Counted from the first letter of the stretch, positions 23,034-31,141 are shown. The stretch is DNA of 64,000 nucleotides from Halobacillus salinus (GCF_004684905.1 NZ_SRJC01000001.1:124001-188000); one strand, 5' to 3'. A program made the numbers and translations. The notes: a model not told the origin generated them from the letters alone.

Positions 23034-23861
23034 ATGGGATTATGGGAAATGATCGTGTCCATTCTATTGGGTTTGGTCGAGGGACTGACTGAATTTGCGC
23101 CAGTCTCTTCTACAGGTCATATGATTATCGTAGATGAATTATGGCTACATTCTAAAGAGTTATATAGCGAACCTGTAGCCAATACGTTCAAAGTAGTCAT
23201 CCAACTAGGGTCGATACTTGCTGTTGTTGTGATATTCAGGGATAAGTTCACCCAAATGCTCCATCTGACGAAAGGACAAAGGGAACAGCAAGGGAGAAAA
23301 TTAAAACTATCTCAAGTAATAGTAGGAATCATTCCAGCTAGTGTTTTAGGTTTTGCCTTCGAAGACTTTATTGATACACACCTGTTTTCCGTCCAAACCG
23401 TCATCTTTGGACTTGCAGCTGGGGCGTTTCTGATGATTTTCGCAGATTACTTTCAAAAGAATAAATCCTTTACTACAAGTAGTGTGGACCAGATCTCCTA
23501 TAAGCAAGCGTTTGGGATGGGGTTATTTCAATGTATAGGGTTGTGGCCGGGATTCTCAAGGTCCGGTTCAACGATCTCAGGCGGTGTGCTGCTTGGTATG
23601 AGTCACCGGGCATCCTCTGATTTCACTTTCATTATGGCCGTTCCGATCATGTTGGGAGCGAGTGGCCTTTCTTTACTGAAAAATTGGCAATACTTCACGT
23701 TGGATGAGTTGCCGTTTGTAGTAGTAGGGTTTATAAGTGCATTTTTCTTTGCCTTAGTTTCCATTCGCTTCTTTTTAAAATTAATCAACCGAATCAAACT
23801 GGTTCCTTTTGCGATTTACCGGATTCTCTTAGCTGGTCTGATCTATTTTCTATATTTCTGA
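23034..23861 (+). CDS. uppP: Undecaprenyl-diphosphatase UppP (BacA) (275 aa)
   Basis: The two catalytic signatures are present: GLVEGLTEFAPVSSTGH near the N-terminus (family E-G-x-T-E-x-x-P-V-S-S-T-G-H) and PGFSRSGSTISGG in the second half. About seven or eight helices are predicted. UppP dephosphorylates undecaprenyl diphosphate on the outer membrane face, recycling the lipid carrier for wall synthesis and giving bacitracin tolerance. GGGAGAAGTGAGCT precedes the ATG. The next gene encodes a DedA protein, whose relatives return the carrier inward. Confidence 0.95.
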   Translation: MGLWEMIVSILLGLVEGLTEFAPVSSTGHMIIVDELWLHSKELYSEPVANTFKVVIQLGSILAVVVIFRDKFTQMLHLTKGQREQQGRKLKLSQVIVGIIPASVLGFAFEDFIDTHLFSVQTVIFGLAAGAFLMIFADYFQKNKSFTTSSVDQISYKQAFGMGLFQCIGLWPGFSRSGSTISGGVLLGMSHRASSDFTFIMAVPIMLGASGLSLLKNWQYFTLDELPFVVVGFISAFFFALVSIRFFLKLINRIKLVPFAIYRILLAGLIYFLYF

Positions 23862-23952
23862 GATGGAACCATAATTTCTGTATCTTGAGTTCCTGTCTCC
23901 ATTTTGAAATAATTGGGATTGATTGAATTTTGAAAAGGTGAGGGGGGATTAG

Positions 23953-24558
23953 ATGGAACATTGGTTAATGGAAGTGATGAATCAATATGGATACATAGGT
24001 ATCTTGCTTTTAATTGCATTAGAAAATATATTTCCTCCGATCCCTTCTGAAGTCATACTGACGTTTGGTGGGTTTATGACCACTTCATCTGACATGAGTA
24101 TAGTTGGAGTTGTCGTATCTTCTACAATCGGTTCGGTGATTGGGGCAATGGTATTATACTCGATCGGTTTACAGTTGGATGTAGAACGATTAGAAAAAAT
24201 CGTCGATAAGTGGGGGCATGTATTAAGACTATCGAAATCCGACATACATAAAGCCGATCAATGGTTTGATAAGTATGGTCCTTGGACCGTTTTCTTTTGT
24301 AGGTTTGTCCCACTGATCAGAAGCTTAGTATCCGTTCCTGCTGGGATGTCCAATATGAATTTCGGTGTATTTGTACTTTTGACACTTCTGGGTACGTCAA
24401 TTTGGAATATCGTCTTGGTAAACCTGGGCGCTTCTGTCGGAGAATCGTGGGAGGACGTAGTAAGCTACATGGAAATCTACGCAAACATCATCTACATATT
24501 TCTTATCTTGCTAGTAATTGTTTTGGTTCTATTGGTGTATAAAAAGAAGAGAAGATAG
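23953..24558 (+). CDS. DedA-family membrane protein, possible undecaprenyl-phosphate flippase (201 aa)
   Basis: The N-terminal region has ENIFPPIPSEVIL, and the centre has the DedA/SNARE-associated signature FFCRFVPLIRSLVSVPAGM. Several helices follow, with a basic end (KKKRR). Some DedA proteins have been shown to flip undecaprenyl phosphate or phosphatidylethanolamine. Position directly after uppP (92 bases apart, same strand) makes the undecaprenyl role attractive here; that is inference. Confidence 0.88.
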   Translation: MEHWLMEVMNQYGYIGILLLIALENIFPPIPSEVILTFGGFMTTSSDMSIVGVVVSSTIGSVIGAMVLYSIGLQLDVERLEKIVDKWGHVLRLSKSDIHKADQWFDKYGPWTVFFCRFVPLIRSLVSVPAGMSNMNFGVFVLLTLLGTSIWNIVLVNLGASVGESWEDVVSYMEIYANIIYIFLILLVIVLVLLVYKKKRR

Positions 24559-24590
24559 GATTATCTTGCGAATAGGGATGATCTAATAGA

Positions 24591-24622
24591 AAAGAGAGTC
24601 CAGGGTGCCCCTGGACTCTCTT
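24591..24622. terminator. Bidirectional terminator
   Basis: AAAGAGAGTCCAGGG pairs perfectly with CCCTGGACTCTCTTT across a two-base loop, between convergent genes. Confidence 0.8.
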
Positions 24623-24641
24623 TACTTTTTTCGATAAATCT

Positions 24642-25814
24642 TTACGCTTTCACTAGAGCTTCCTTGCCATAGTAAGCGGCTTTGAACAGCTCTTTCATTT
24701 GCTCCACACTTGTTTCGCGTGGGTTGGTGCCTGTGCATGGATCGTCCATAGCATTTTCAGCCATTGTATCGACATGCTTGTTGAACTCTTCTTCTGATAC
24801 ACCGTAGTCCTGAAGGGTAGTCGCAAGACCAAGATCCTTGTTCAGTTGATAGATGTACTCGACAAGAGAATCAGTCAATTCGGCATCGTTGTTCCCTTCA
24901 AGGTTAAGACGACGGGCGATTTCTGCAAAACGGTCTTCGACGACCTTACGGTTGAACTGAATCACGTAAGGCAGGTAAATCGCGTTGGCATAGCCATGCG
25001 GGATGCCGAATGTCGGACCACTCTTGTGGGCAAGGCTGTGCACGTTACCGAGTACAGCGTTGGCGAAGGCCATACCTGCTACGGCTTGGATGGAGTGCAT
25101 CTTCTTCGCTGCTTCCTGATCGCCTTGGTAAGAAGCGAGCAGGTTATCTTTGATAACTTCCGCTCCGCCGAGTGACAGGATATCCGTATACATCGTACGC
25201 GGTTTCGCTACATAAGCTTCGATCGTGTGCGTGAATGCGTCCATACCGGTATAAGCAGCAATGTGCTTCGGCAGTTCTTCGATCATGACCGGGTCGATGA
25301 TGGCGACATCCGGTGTCAATTCGAAGTCCGCTACTGGATATTTCACGTTCGTTGTTTCATCCGCGACAACAGACAGGTTGGATACTTCCGAACCACTTCC
25401 GCTTGTCGTCGGGATACCGGCGAATTTTGCTTTATTGCGAAGGCGCGGCAGTTCGAATGGCTTGATGGCATCTTCAAAAGCAAGGTCCGGGTGCTCGTAA
25501 TAGAGCCAGATCGCTTTGGCAGAATCCATCGCGGAACCTCCGCCGATGCCGATGATCCAATCCGGCTGGAACTCTTCCAAGTCTTTCGCGCCTTTTTTGA
25601 CCATTTCAAAGGTAGGCTCTGTATTGAAACCTTCCAGTACTTCTGTTTCGATATTGGCTTTAGCCAGGTGTTCCTGAACTTTACTGAGGTTGCCGTTCCG
25701 TTTGACAGAACCTCCTCCAATAACAAGTGCCGCCTTCTTCCCTTCAAAGGACTCCAACACTTCAAGTGCATTCTCTTCGAAATAAATATCGCGTGGGATT
25801 GTAAAACGACTCAT
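24642..25814 (-). CDS. Iron-containing alcohol dehydrogenase (390 aa)
   Basis: The NAD-binding loop is WIIGIGGGSAMDSAKAI (about residues 85-101). The metal-site region includes AIIDPVMIEELP, AYTGMDAFTHTIEAY, NVHSLAHKSG and IPHGYANAIYLP, which hold the Asp and three His ligands of group III alcohol dehydrogenases. It interconverts alcohols and aldehydes or ketones with NAD(P). The closest class looks like YugJ/butanol-dehydrogenase-like enzymes; the substrate is not determined. It stands alone on the minus strand behind a bidirectional terminator. Confidence 0.92.
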   Translation of the reverse strand: MSRFTIPRDIYFEENALEVLESFEGKKAALVIGGGSVKRNGNLSKVQEHLAKANIETEVLEGFNTEPTFEMVKKGAKDLEEFQPDWIIGIGGGSAMDSAKAIWLYYEHPDLAFEDAIKPFELPRLRNKAKFAGIPTTSGSGSEVSNLSVVADETTNVKYPVADFELTPDVAIIDPVMIEELPKHIAAYTGMDAFTHTIEAYVAKPRTMYTDILSLGGAEVIKDNLLASYQGDQEAAKKMHSIQAVAGMAFANAVLGNVHSLAHKSGPTFGIPHGYANAIYLPYVIQFNRKVVEDRFAEIARRLNLEGNNDAELTDSLVEYIYQLNKDLGLATTLQDYGVSEEEFNKHVDTMAENAMDDPCTGTNPRETSVEQMKELFKAAYYGKEALVKA

Positions 25815-26052
25815 ACTGATAATAGCCTCCTTAAGTTGGCTTGTTTGATTTTTTTCGTGAAAATAATTCCCCTACCATTTACTGGAGGGTCATGGAAAGT
25901 AATGTTCCCAGTACTCCATTAGATAAAACATCATCTAGCACGTAAGGAGAATACAAATCTTGCAAAAGTATACCCGAAGTTTGGAATAGAGTGGGAGGGG
26001 AAGGGGTTTATTAAGATGATAAGAATGCTGAATGATAACTGGAGGTAATGGA

Positions 26053-26172
26053 ATGGGAGTCGCATTAATGGTGGTGATCTTCTTTCTTGTGATAGGAGTC
26101 GGACGTGTACTTCTTGGAATCGCCTCTTCCCGCAGTAAATCGGATCGTTACGATGAGAGGGATTACTCCTGA
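26053..26172 (+). CDS. Small membrane protein (39 aa)
   Basis: GGAGG lies seven bases before the ATG. One helix (residues 3-24) is followed by a polar, charged tail (SSRSKSDRYDERDYS). It ends directly at a strong terminator, which supports it as a real short transcript. No family is recognised. Confidence 0.6.
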   Translation: MGVALMVVIFFLVIGVGRVLLGIASSRSKSDRYDERDYS

Positions 26173-26215
26173 AAAAGAGTGCGACCATCCACTTAGGATA
26201 GTCGCACTCTTTTTC
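26173..26215. terminator. Bidirectional terminator
   Basis: AAAGAGTGCGAC pairs with GTCGCACTCTTT and has T- and A-runs on either side, between a plus-strand microgene and the minus-strand GNAT gene. Confidence 0.8.
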
Positions 26216-26217
26216 GT

Positions 26218-27111
26218 TTAGAGGGTGTAATGGTAACAAACCAGAGACTCTTCCTTTTCGAATCCTTCTTTCGTGTAAAGATGAACTGCCTGTTCGTTAT
26301 CCGCGTTCACGCATAACACTGCTTTAGGGAGTCCCTTACTTTTTCCGAACTCAAGAGCTTTTCTTAACAGCTGGCGTCCTAGTCCTTTTCCTTGATATTC
26401 AGGGATGAGCGCTAGAGGACCGATGTCCAATACGTCTTCGTTGTTGTGAACATCCTTCGATGAACGTACGATTCCGACCGGTTTTTCCCCGTGATAAAGA
26501 AGGAAAATACCACCTTCTAAATATTCTTCGTCGTTTTCCATACCTTTGATTTCTTCCAACGTTCGAGGCGTCTCTGAACCTTTGAGTGTTGCGAAACCAG
26601 CGTTACGCACATAGAGATAGTCTTCCTCATCCTTGTTGAATGTGAAGGTTCCGAAATAGAAATCATCTGGTAAGTCCGGTACTGTCACGTCCAAGGCTTC
26701 TCTTGCTAGGAAATAGCTGTAACGCTCTATATCAAACTGCATGGAATGAAAAATATCTCGGACGACAATATTATCTTCATGTATAAATACGAAGATATCT
26801 TCAATATCTTTCGTATGCGACTTGATACTGTGGAGCATCTGTTCGTAGATTTCGATGTTCGGTTCTACAGAATGGAAGATCCGGAAGCGGCCTTTCTTTC
26901 CTCTCTTATAATACGAATCTTGGAGAAGGGAAACAGCAGCAATAATGCGAGAGTTTTCATCCAGAACTATGTATGTCGGATTCTCCTCATCAGCCTGAAA
27001 GTCTGCCAGGTCTTCATCATATAGAAACGAATCATCAAGCTCGTTTCGATGCTTTTTACAGAAATCGATAAAGTCTTTATATCTAGCTTCTGTTAAGTAT
27101 TCAATATTCAT
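26218..27111 (-). CDS. Tandem GNAT-domain acetyltransferase (297 aa)
   Basis: The C-terminal GNAT domain is complete: DIGPLALIPEYQGKGLGRQL holds the acetyl-CoA loop, followed by LCVNADNEQAVHLYTKEGF. The N-terminal half looks like a degenerate GNAT domain (TYIVLDENSRIIAAVSLL). Two-domain GNATs of this layout include MshD-like enzymes, but mycothiol is not made by this group, so the substrate is open. The ATG at 27109-27111 follows GGAGGTGG; the six-codon extension is rejected. Confidence 0.82.
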   Translation of the reverse strand: MNIEYLTEARYKDFIDFCKKHRNELDDSFLYDEDLADFQADEENPTYIVLDENSRIIAAVSLLQDSYYKRGKKGRFRIFHSVEPNIEIYEQMLHSIKSHTKDIEDIFVFIHEDNIVVRDIFHSMQFDIERYSYFLAREALDVTVPDLPDDFYFGTFTFNKDEEDYLYVRNAGFATLKGSETPRTLEEIKGMENDEEYLEGGIFLLYHGEKPVGIVRSSKDVHNNEDVLDIGPLALIPEYQGKGLGRQLLRKALEFGKSKGLPKAVLCVNADNEQAVHLYTKEGFEKEESLVCYHYTL

Positions 27112-27207
27112 AACTGCCACCTCCGGCAAATTTGTCTAACAGTAGAAGGTTAAGATGAAAGCCTTTTCTGAATTATAGCACACGCCTGCTTACGGCTATT
27201 TTCTTAG

Positions 27208-27472
27208 TCTGTGAAGGAACAGTAGTCACAGAAGTTTCTCTCTGCCTTTTAATGGGAGATTTTTACTGAAAAGGTAAGAGAGAAAGCACTTCTCTGCCAT
27301 TTCGAGTATCGGAATCCTCGGAAAGGGCAGAGAGCGAGCCGATCATGGACGTTTTAGATCGAGCATGGTTCGGAAACGTCAGATAAGAAGCGTTTATCTT
27401 ACCTATCGTGCTGGTTTTCCTCCCAAAAGGGAAGAGAAAAGATCAACCCTGTTAACAAGGTTGACCTTTTTT
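27208..27472 (+). ncRNA. Candidate structured RNA with seven hairpins and a terminator
   Basis: The gap holds stems one after another. TCTGTGA/TCACAGA (27208/27226). TTTCTCTC/GAGAGAAA (27235/27278), enclosing CCTTTT/AAAAGG. TCTCTGCC/GGCAGAGA (27291/27326), enclosing CGAG/CTCG. GACGTTT/AAACGTC (27348/27374). AGATAA/TTATCT (27381/27394). A bulged TCCC/GGGA-centred stem (about 27415-27440). Finally a terminator ending in TTTTTT (27441-27472). No coding frame with a ribosome site fits. I could not match it to a known RNA class. It may be an sRNA, or on the other strand a leader of the GNAT gene, but the T-run favours the plus strand. Confidence 0.45.
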
Positions 27473-27509
27473 AATGCGTTCTTTGTATTAGCTGCATCTT
27501 TATCGGAAT

Positions 27510-27540
27510 CAAAAGGACCAGCAAAATAGTGCTGGTCCTG
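27510..27540 (-). terminator. Terminator of the XRE/membrane-protein operon
   Basis: AGGACCAGC pairs with GCTGGTCCT. On the minus strand it is followed by TTTT, 23 bases after the membrane-protein stop. Confidence 0.7.
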
Positions 27541-27562
27541 GAATTATGAAGTATAGCTATCA

Positions 27563-27988
27563 TTACATCTCTCTAAAGAACTTGATCCGGTGATAGGAGT
27601 TATACACAAGGATAGACAGATACGCAAAAACCATCAGCAACAACACGGATAAATCTGTCCCCATCATGGATACCGATATAATCAAGGCCAGAAACACATA
27701 AACCATCATATCGTATGCCTTTGCTTTCGCCTGACTAGAGACAGCCAGATTACGTTCATCCTTCCGGTCGATCTCAAGCTGCTTCGCGGCATCTGGAGCT
27801 CTCTTCATCGCCTGCCGGAGGATGACTTCTCCCATCCCGTAACCGAAAATAACACACCCGACTCCAACAAATAGATACGGCAACACCTGTAAAATACCTT
27901 GTGGATTTTCCAAAGTTTTGATGAAGTACACGCCAACAGCGAGTAAGGCTACACCCACAAATGGAAGCAGATATATCATCCTTTTCAT
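27563..27988 (-). CDS. Membrane protein paired with an XRE regulator (141 aa)
   Basis: Four hydrophobic helices (about residues 5-22, 35-55, 92-108 and 112-130) flank a charged middle loop (RQAMKRAPDAAKQLEIDRKDERN). It overlaps the regulator gene by four bases (ATGA), so the two are coupled. Small XRE-regulator/membrane-protein pairs of this kind are common in Bacilli; the role is unknown. Confidence 0.7.
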   Translation of the reverse strand: MKRMIYLLPFVGVALLAVGVYFIKTLENPQGILQVLPYLFVGVGCVIFGYGMGEVILRQAMKRAPDAAKQLEIDRKDERNLAVSSQAKAKAYDMMVYVFLALIISVSMMGTDLSVLLLMVFAYLSILVYNSYHRIKFFREM

Positions 27989-28191
27989 GCTTTTTCATCC
28001 TCCTCATAAATGAAAACTTCTTCAATATTCATTCCGAAATAACGGGCAATCTTGAAAGCTAAAAGGATCGATGGATTATACCTTCCATTCTCCAGTGAAC
28101 CGATCGTTTGCCTTGAGACTTCAAGCGCTGCAGCTAACTCGCCTTGACTAATCCCCTGTTGTTTGCGGATTTCTTCTAAACGGTTTTTCAT
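27985..28191 (-). CDS. XRE-family (YozG-like) transcriptional regulator (68 aa)
   Basis: Nearly the whole protein is one helix-turn-helix: LEEIRKQQGISQGELAAAL, then VSRQTIGSLENGRYNPSI and AFKIARYFGMNIEEVF. It should bind DNA as a dimer and repress its own operon. AGGAGG precedes the ATG. A consensus promoter with a palindromic operator and a second half-copy lies directly upstream. Confidence 0.88.
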   Translation of the reverse strand: MKNRLEEIRKQQGISQGELAAALEVSRQTIGSLENGRYNPSILLAFKIARYFGMNIEEVFIYEEDEKA

Positions 28192-28205
28192 GATAAGTCC
28201 TCCTG

Positions 28206-28273
28206 ATGGAAAGTTAGCTTTCCATACGTTCATCATATGTCTTGCTGGAGTTAATGTCAAGTTAGCTTTCCAT
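28206..28273 (-). promoter_or_regulatory. SigA promoter flanked by XRE operators
   Basis: On the minus strand TTGACA (28255-28260) and TATGAT (28232-28237) are 17 bases apart, a near-perfect SigA promoter. Downstream of the -10 box lies the palindrome ATGGAAAGTTAGCTTTCCAT (28206-28225). A second copy of AAGTTAGCTTTCCAT abuts the -35 box (28259-28273). Two operators bracketing the promoter imply autorepression by the XRE protein. Confidence 0.75.
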
Positions 28274-28377
28274 TTCGTTCAGTCGGTTTAATCTATACTG
28301 CACCTTCCATAGTGCAGGTTAATTAAGTAAAATAGTATGTAAGAGTAGGGAACTTTGATCAACGGGGGGAATAGTGA

Positions 28378-28509
28378 GTGAAGTCTAATTCTTATTTAGA
28401 GCATCTAGTTCAAGAATTCACGGAAAACTTAGGTCGTGAATTAACGGAAGAGGAAATGGGATTTCTTTTATGGCTTGCTCATTTACATATGGAAAATGAA
28501 GATGAATAG
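28378..28509 (+). CDS. Small soluble protein (43 aa)
   Basis: A GTG start follows GGGGGGA by about ten bases. The protein is acidic and helical (FTENLGRELTEEEMGFLLWLAHLHME), with no membrane segment. No family is recognised. The coding quality is better than chance, but the start is uncertain. Confidence 0.45.
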   Translation: MKSNSYLEHLVQEFTENLGRELTEEEMGFLLWLAHLHMENEDE

Positions 28510-28629
28510 GCAGAGACTTTACTCTGCGGAGGGTGGAAGCAGAGAAGTGAAAATACGTACATTAAACTAAGTGTGCTTTGAATGAACGGATGCAGTATGT
28601 CATTTAGTCATAGAAAGGTGGTGGATGAT

Positions 28630-28965
28630 ATGTCTCCGACAGTACCTTTTTGGGTGGTTGCGATTTTTTACATATTCATAGCTGTGTCTGCTGTTTTAGC
28701 TATAAAAGGAATTATTAAGAAGCAATCACTCATACCTTCTATTATTTCCATCATTTTAATTCCCGTATCTACAGTATTGATGGTTCTTTCAAGTATAGGG
28801 AGAGGTCAACAAAATGAGCTGGAGTACTTTATGAGTAGTTTAGGAGAATTGGAACTGTGGGCATGGGTTTGCTTATCGATATTTATATACTTACTCTATT
28901 ATTGGTACTTAGTACTTTCGCATAGGAATGAAGAGGCTAAGAAGGATTCTTTAATGGATGATTAG
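28630..28965 (+). CDS. Membrane protein, paralogue of 29524 (111 aa)
   Basis: ATG 28630 follows AAAGGTGG; an upstream in-frame ATG adds 16 polar residues before the first helix and is less likely. Three helices (about residues 6-24, 35-53 and 75-95) and the loop IKGIIKKQSLIPSI resemble the protein at 29524 (VIKDFIRKQSLPTRSI). The function is unknown. Confidence 0.6.
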   Translation: MSPTVPFWVVAIFYIFIAVSAVLAIKGIIKKQSLIPSIISIILIPVSTVLMVLSSIGRGQQNELEYFMSSLGELELWAWVCLSIFIYLLYYWYLVLSHRNEEAKKDSLMDD

Positions 28966-29059
28966 TATAATGAGTGGCGAGCTCAGTACTATGTAACTTG
29001 AAGAAATTTTTTTGAGGGGGAGCCAGGTGATGCCCCCTGGTCGGCTAGCGCCATTTAAG

Positions 29060-29287
29060 TCATCTAGAGAGATAGCAAGTCAAAGACTGTAACTTGTCAG
29101 AACAGATTATGTGCGGTCTCAGTTCCATAGGGAAATAAGCGATCCCGGTAGGCTTCAATCCGATGAATTCGATCAGATCTCCATTGGTTTTGAAATGGAG
29201 TAACTCACCCACAACATCCTGGTTATGTGCATTCTTAAAACTTATTCTAGAATACTTCTCCTCCACTAGGAATGTAAGCAATTCCAT
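29060..29287 (-). CDS. Small soluble protein, unknown (75 aa)
   Basis: The ATG at 29285-29287 follows TGAGGGG. The protein is beta-rich and soluble (KYSRISFKNAHNQDVVGELL), with two cysteines near the C-terminus. No family is recognised. No terminator with a proper T-run is seen downstream, although 29014-29045 can fold. Confidence 0.5.
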   Translation of the reverse strand: MELLTFLVEEKYSRISFKNAHNQDVVGELLHFKTNGDLIEFIGLKPTGIAYFPMELRPHIICSDKLQSLTCYLSR

Positions 29288-29523
29288 ATATATTCCCCTC
29301 AATAAAATGATTTCCCGCTTAAAAATCACTCAAACATAGATAAGGGGGTCTTCTCATTATAATATATTTATATAGTTAATGATCGGAATTTCACTCGCGT
29401 GATCACCTTGCATTCAGATGCAGAAGGGAAGATGCCCGTTAGAATCCATTTATAGAATTTAATGTACATTTATTTCCATGGGTAGTAGAATCTATCATAT
29501 ATTTTGAAAAGGGAGGTTTTGTC

Positions 29524-29901
29524 ATTCCTTATGTCATCGCCTTTTACATATATATAGGCTTAGTCGGTCTGATCGTTGCCATAACGGCTCTTCTTGTCAT
29601 CAAGGATTTCATTCGGAAGCAGTCCCTACCTACCCGCTCTATATTCCCGGCTGTGTTTGTGTTTTACTTTGGATGCTCGGCTATCTTCACCAATATTTCT
29701 GGTATCGACAATGTAGAAGGAATACTTGCGATCGATGAAGAAGGGCGTTTATTGAAACGGTTGATCAAGGACGATATAAATCTCTCGACCATTTATCTTA
29801 TCATCAGTATGATAAGTTTCTTCTGTTATATCCATTTCCGGAATAGGACGATTTCCCTCAAACAAATAGTGAAAAAGTGGATCGATAAGCTGAAGGAGTA
29901 A
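29524..29901 (+). CDS. Membrane protein with apparent ATT start, paralogue of 28630 (125 aa)
   Basis: The coding frame clearly extends upstream of the first GTG (29653): VIAFYIYIGLVGLIVAITAL forms a first helix, and DFIRKQSLPTRSI matches the paralogue at 28630. The only codon at ribosome-site distance from GGGAGG (29511-29516) is ATT at 29524. Either ATT is used as a start, as in infC, or the start has mutated and the gene is dying. Three helices in total are predicted. Confidence 0.55.
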   Translation: MPYVIAFYIYIGLVGLIVAITALLVIKDFIRKQSLPTRSIFPAVFVFYFGCSAIFTNISGIDNVEGILAIDEEGRLLKRLIKDDINLSTIYLIISMISFFCYIHFRNRTISLKQIVKKWIDKLKE

Positions 29902-29940
29902 TAGGAGGAGATTCATTTTTGAACAAAAGGAGGTTGACGA

Positions 29941-30201
29941 ATGAAGCAACCATTCAGCAAGTGGTCCGCAGTCTTAAGTATAATAGCGGCTGTGTTTTTC
30001 TATATGTCCTATTTCATTGCACCTGTGAATCCGGAAGGCTCGATCGTCATCGTTATTCAACTATTATTCTTCACTTCGATCCTCGCAGCTGTGCTCAGCA
30101 TAATATTCAGTTTGATAGCATTGATAAAGAAAGATAGAGGATTCTTGAAGTTTGTTGCACCAATTGTGATAGTTGCAGTCTTATTCGAATTTCTTCTATA
30201 A
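29941..30201 (+). CDS. Membrane protein (86 aa)
   Basis: AAAGGAGGTTGACGA precedes the ATG. Three hydrophobic helices (about residues 8-25, 33-60 and 68-85) are separated by short basic loops. No family is recognised. It closely follows the gene at 29524 and may be cotranscribed. Confidence 0.65.
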   Translation: MKQPFSKWSAVLSIIAAVFFYMSYFIAPVNPEGSIVIVIQLLFFTSILAAVLSIIFSLIALIKKDRGFLKFVAPIVIVAVLFEFLL

Positions 30202-30420
30202 CCTTATTTGGGAAGTGGTTGAATTCGTTTGGTCGGATGGAGGTGCAGCAGTGGGAGGGCAGTTGGAAGTCTGACTAAGTGGAAGGTTGAAAATGAATAT
30301 GGACCGGATAACTGGTGGCGATATGCTCGCCTTAGCTGCATGGCTAGCGAATAGAAACGAATGAAGTAACATCGATCCAGTCATCCGGCTCGACAAGTAG
30401 AGATTACATTTATAGTTTCT

Positions 30421-30600
30421 TCATTTGTATCTCGGGCGGTACCAGAAGCTGAAAAGTAATATCCCTCTTTTTCTAGCGATTGCTTCCAGTAATTTAACTT
30501 CATTGAACATAATAGCTGATAGAGTACCTTGGTGAATATGCGTCAAAAAGAAGTTATGCAGGCAGATCAGGTTTTTATCGCTTAACTTGTTATAAGGCAT
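30421..30600 (-). CDS. Small protein of the three-member local family, copy 3 (59 aa)
   Basis: The ATG at 30598-30600 follows AGGAGGAGAACA. NKLSDKNLICLHNFFLTHI and LSAIMFNEVKLLEAIARKRG align with the copies at 11369 and 13591. Its KLSDKNL start is the segment most like the kinase inhibitor Sda, but the rest diverges. Cytosolic; the function is unknown. Confidence 0.6.
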   Translation of the reverse strand: MPYNKLSDKNLICLHNFFLTHIHQGTLSAIMFNEVKLLEAIARKRGILLFSFWYRPRYK

Positions 30601-30787
30601 TGTTCTCCTCCTGATGGTTATGGTTTCACTTATGTCTCCACCATACTCCATAAAAATGAGCAGATATTACTGCATTTTGTCGAATGTATTAAATTTTCCT
30701 AAATAGTCTGGAAGAAGTAGATAATAAGATTCACTACCTAATCGAAGCGCATTCGAATGAATGTATAAGGAAAGGGGGATTGTAGAT

Positions 30788-31072
30788 ATGTGGATCATTT
30801 TAGGTGTTATCGCTATTGTAGCGACAGTTATAAACTTATACATGTATAAAGCAGGGAAGGACTACAAGCTTGCTATGGCACTGGGGTTATCCTTTACAGC
30901 ATTAACAATGTGCGCAGAATACAGCCTCGTAAACCGATGGGTGAAAGCGGAAGATTGGGCAGCTTTAATGGATGTAGTGCCTGGCATGGAACGGGTGTTA
31001 TGGTTTTTGGTTATTGTCTCCATCGCACTGAATATAGCCCCGATCCTTTTAGAACAAAAAGAGAAGCCATAA
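30788..31072 (+). CDS. Membrane protein (94 aa)
   Basis: ATG 30788 follows AAAGGGGG; the nine-codon extension is rejected. Three hydrophobic helices (about residues 2-20, 29-46 and 67-86) surround a short loop with WVKAEDWAALMDVVPG. No family is recognised. Confidence 0.65.
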   Translation: MWIILGVIAIVATVINLYMYKAGKDYKLAMALGLSFTALTMCAEYSLVNRWVKAEDWAALMDVVPGMERVLWFLVIVSIALNIAPILLEQKEKP

Positions 31073-31105
31073 TCTTAAGTCCCCTTACATAAGTCAGCTT
31101 ACAAG

Positions 31106-31141
31106 AAAACAGCACTCCCATTAATATGGAAGTGCTGTTTT
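31106..31141. terminator. Bidirectional terminator
   Basis: AAAACAGCACT pairs with AGTGCTGTTTT, with an inner CCAT/ATGG, between convergent genes. Confidence 0.75.

Noticed and set aside
25840-25880. A Rex-like half site (GTGAAAATAATTCCC) before the alcohol dehydrogenase
   Set aside because: Only one arm resembles the Rex box; the palindrome is not complete.
25227-25922. A 231-codon plus-strand frame opposite the alcohol dehydrogenase
   Set aside because: It is antisense to a strongly conserved enzyme; composition is typical of a shadow frame.
29014-29045. A G+C-rich foldable stretch between convergent genes
   Set aside because: It could be a terminator, but neither strand has a T-run and several foldings compete.
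30293-30364. A 23-codon frame after GGAAGG
   Set aside because: It is possible as a micropeptide but too short to support on sequence alone.
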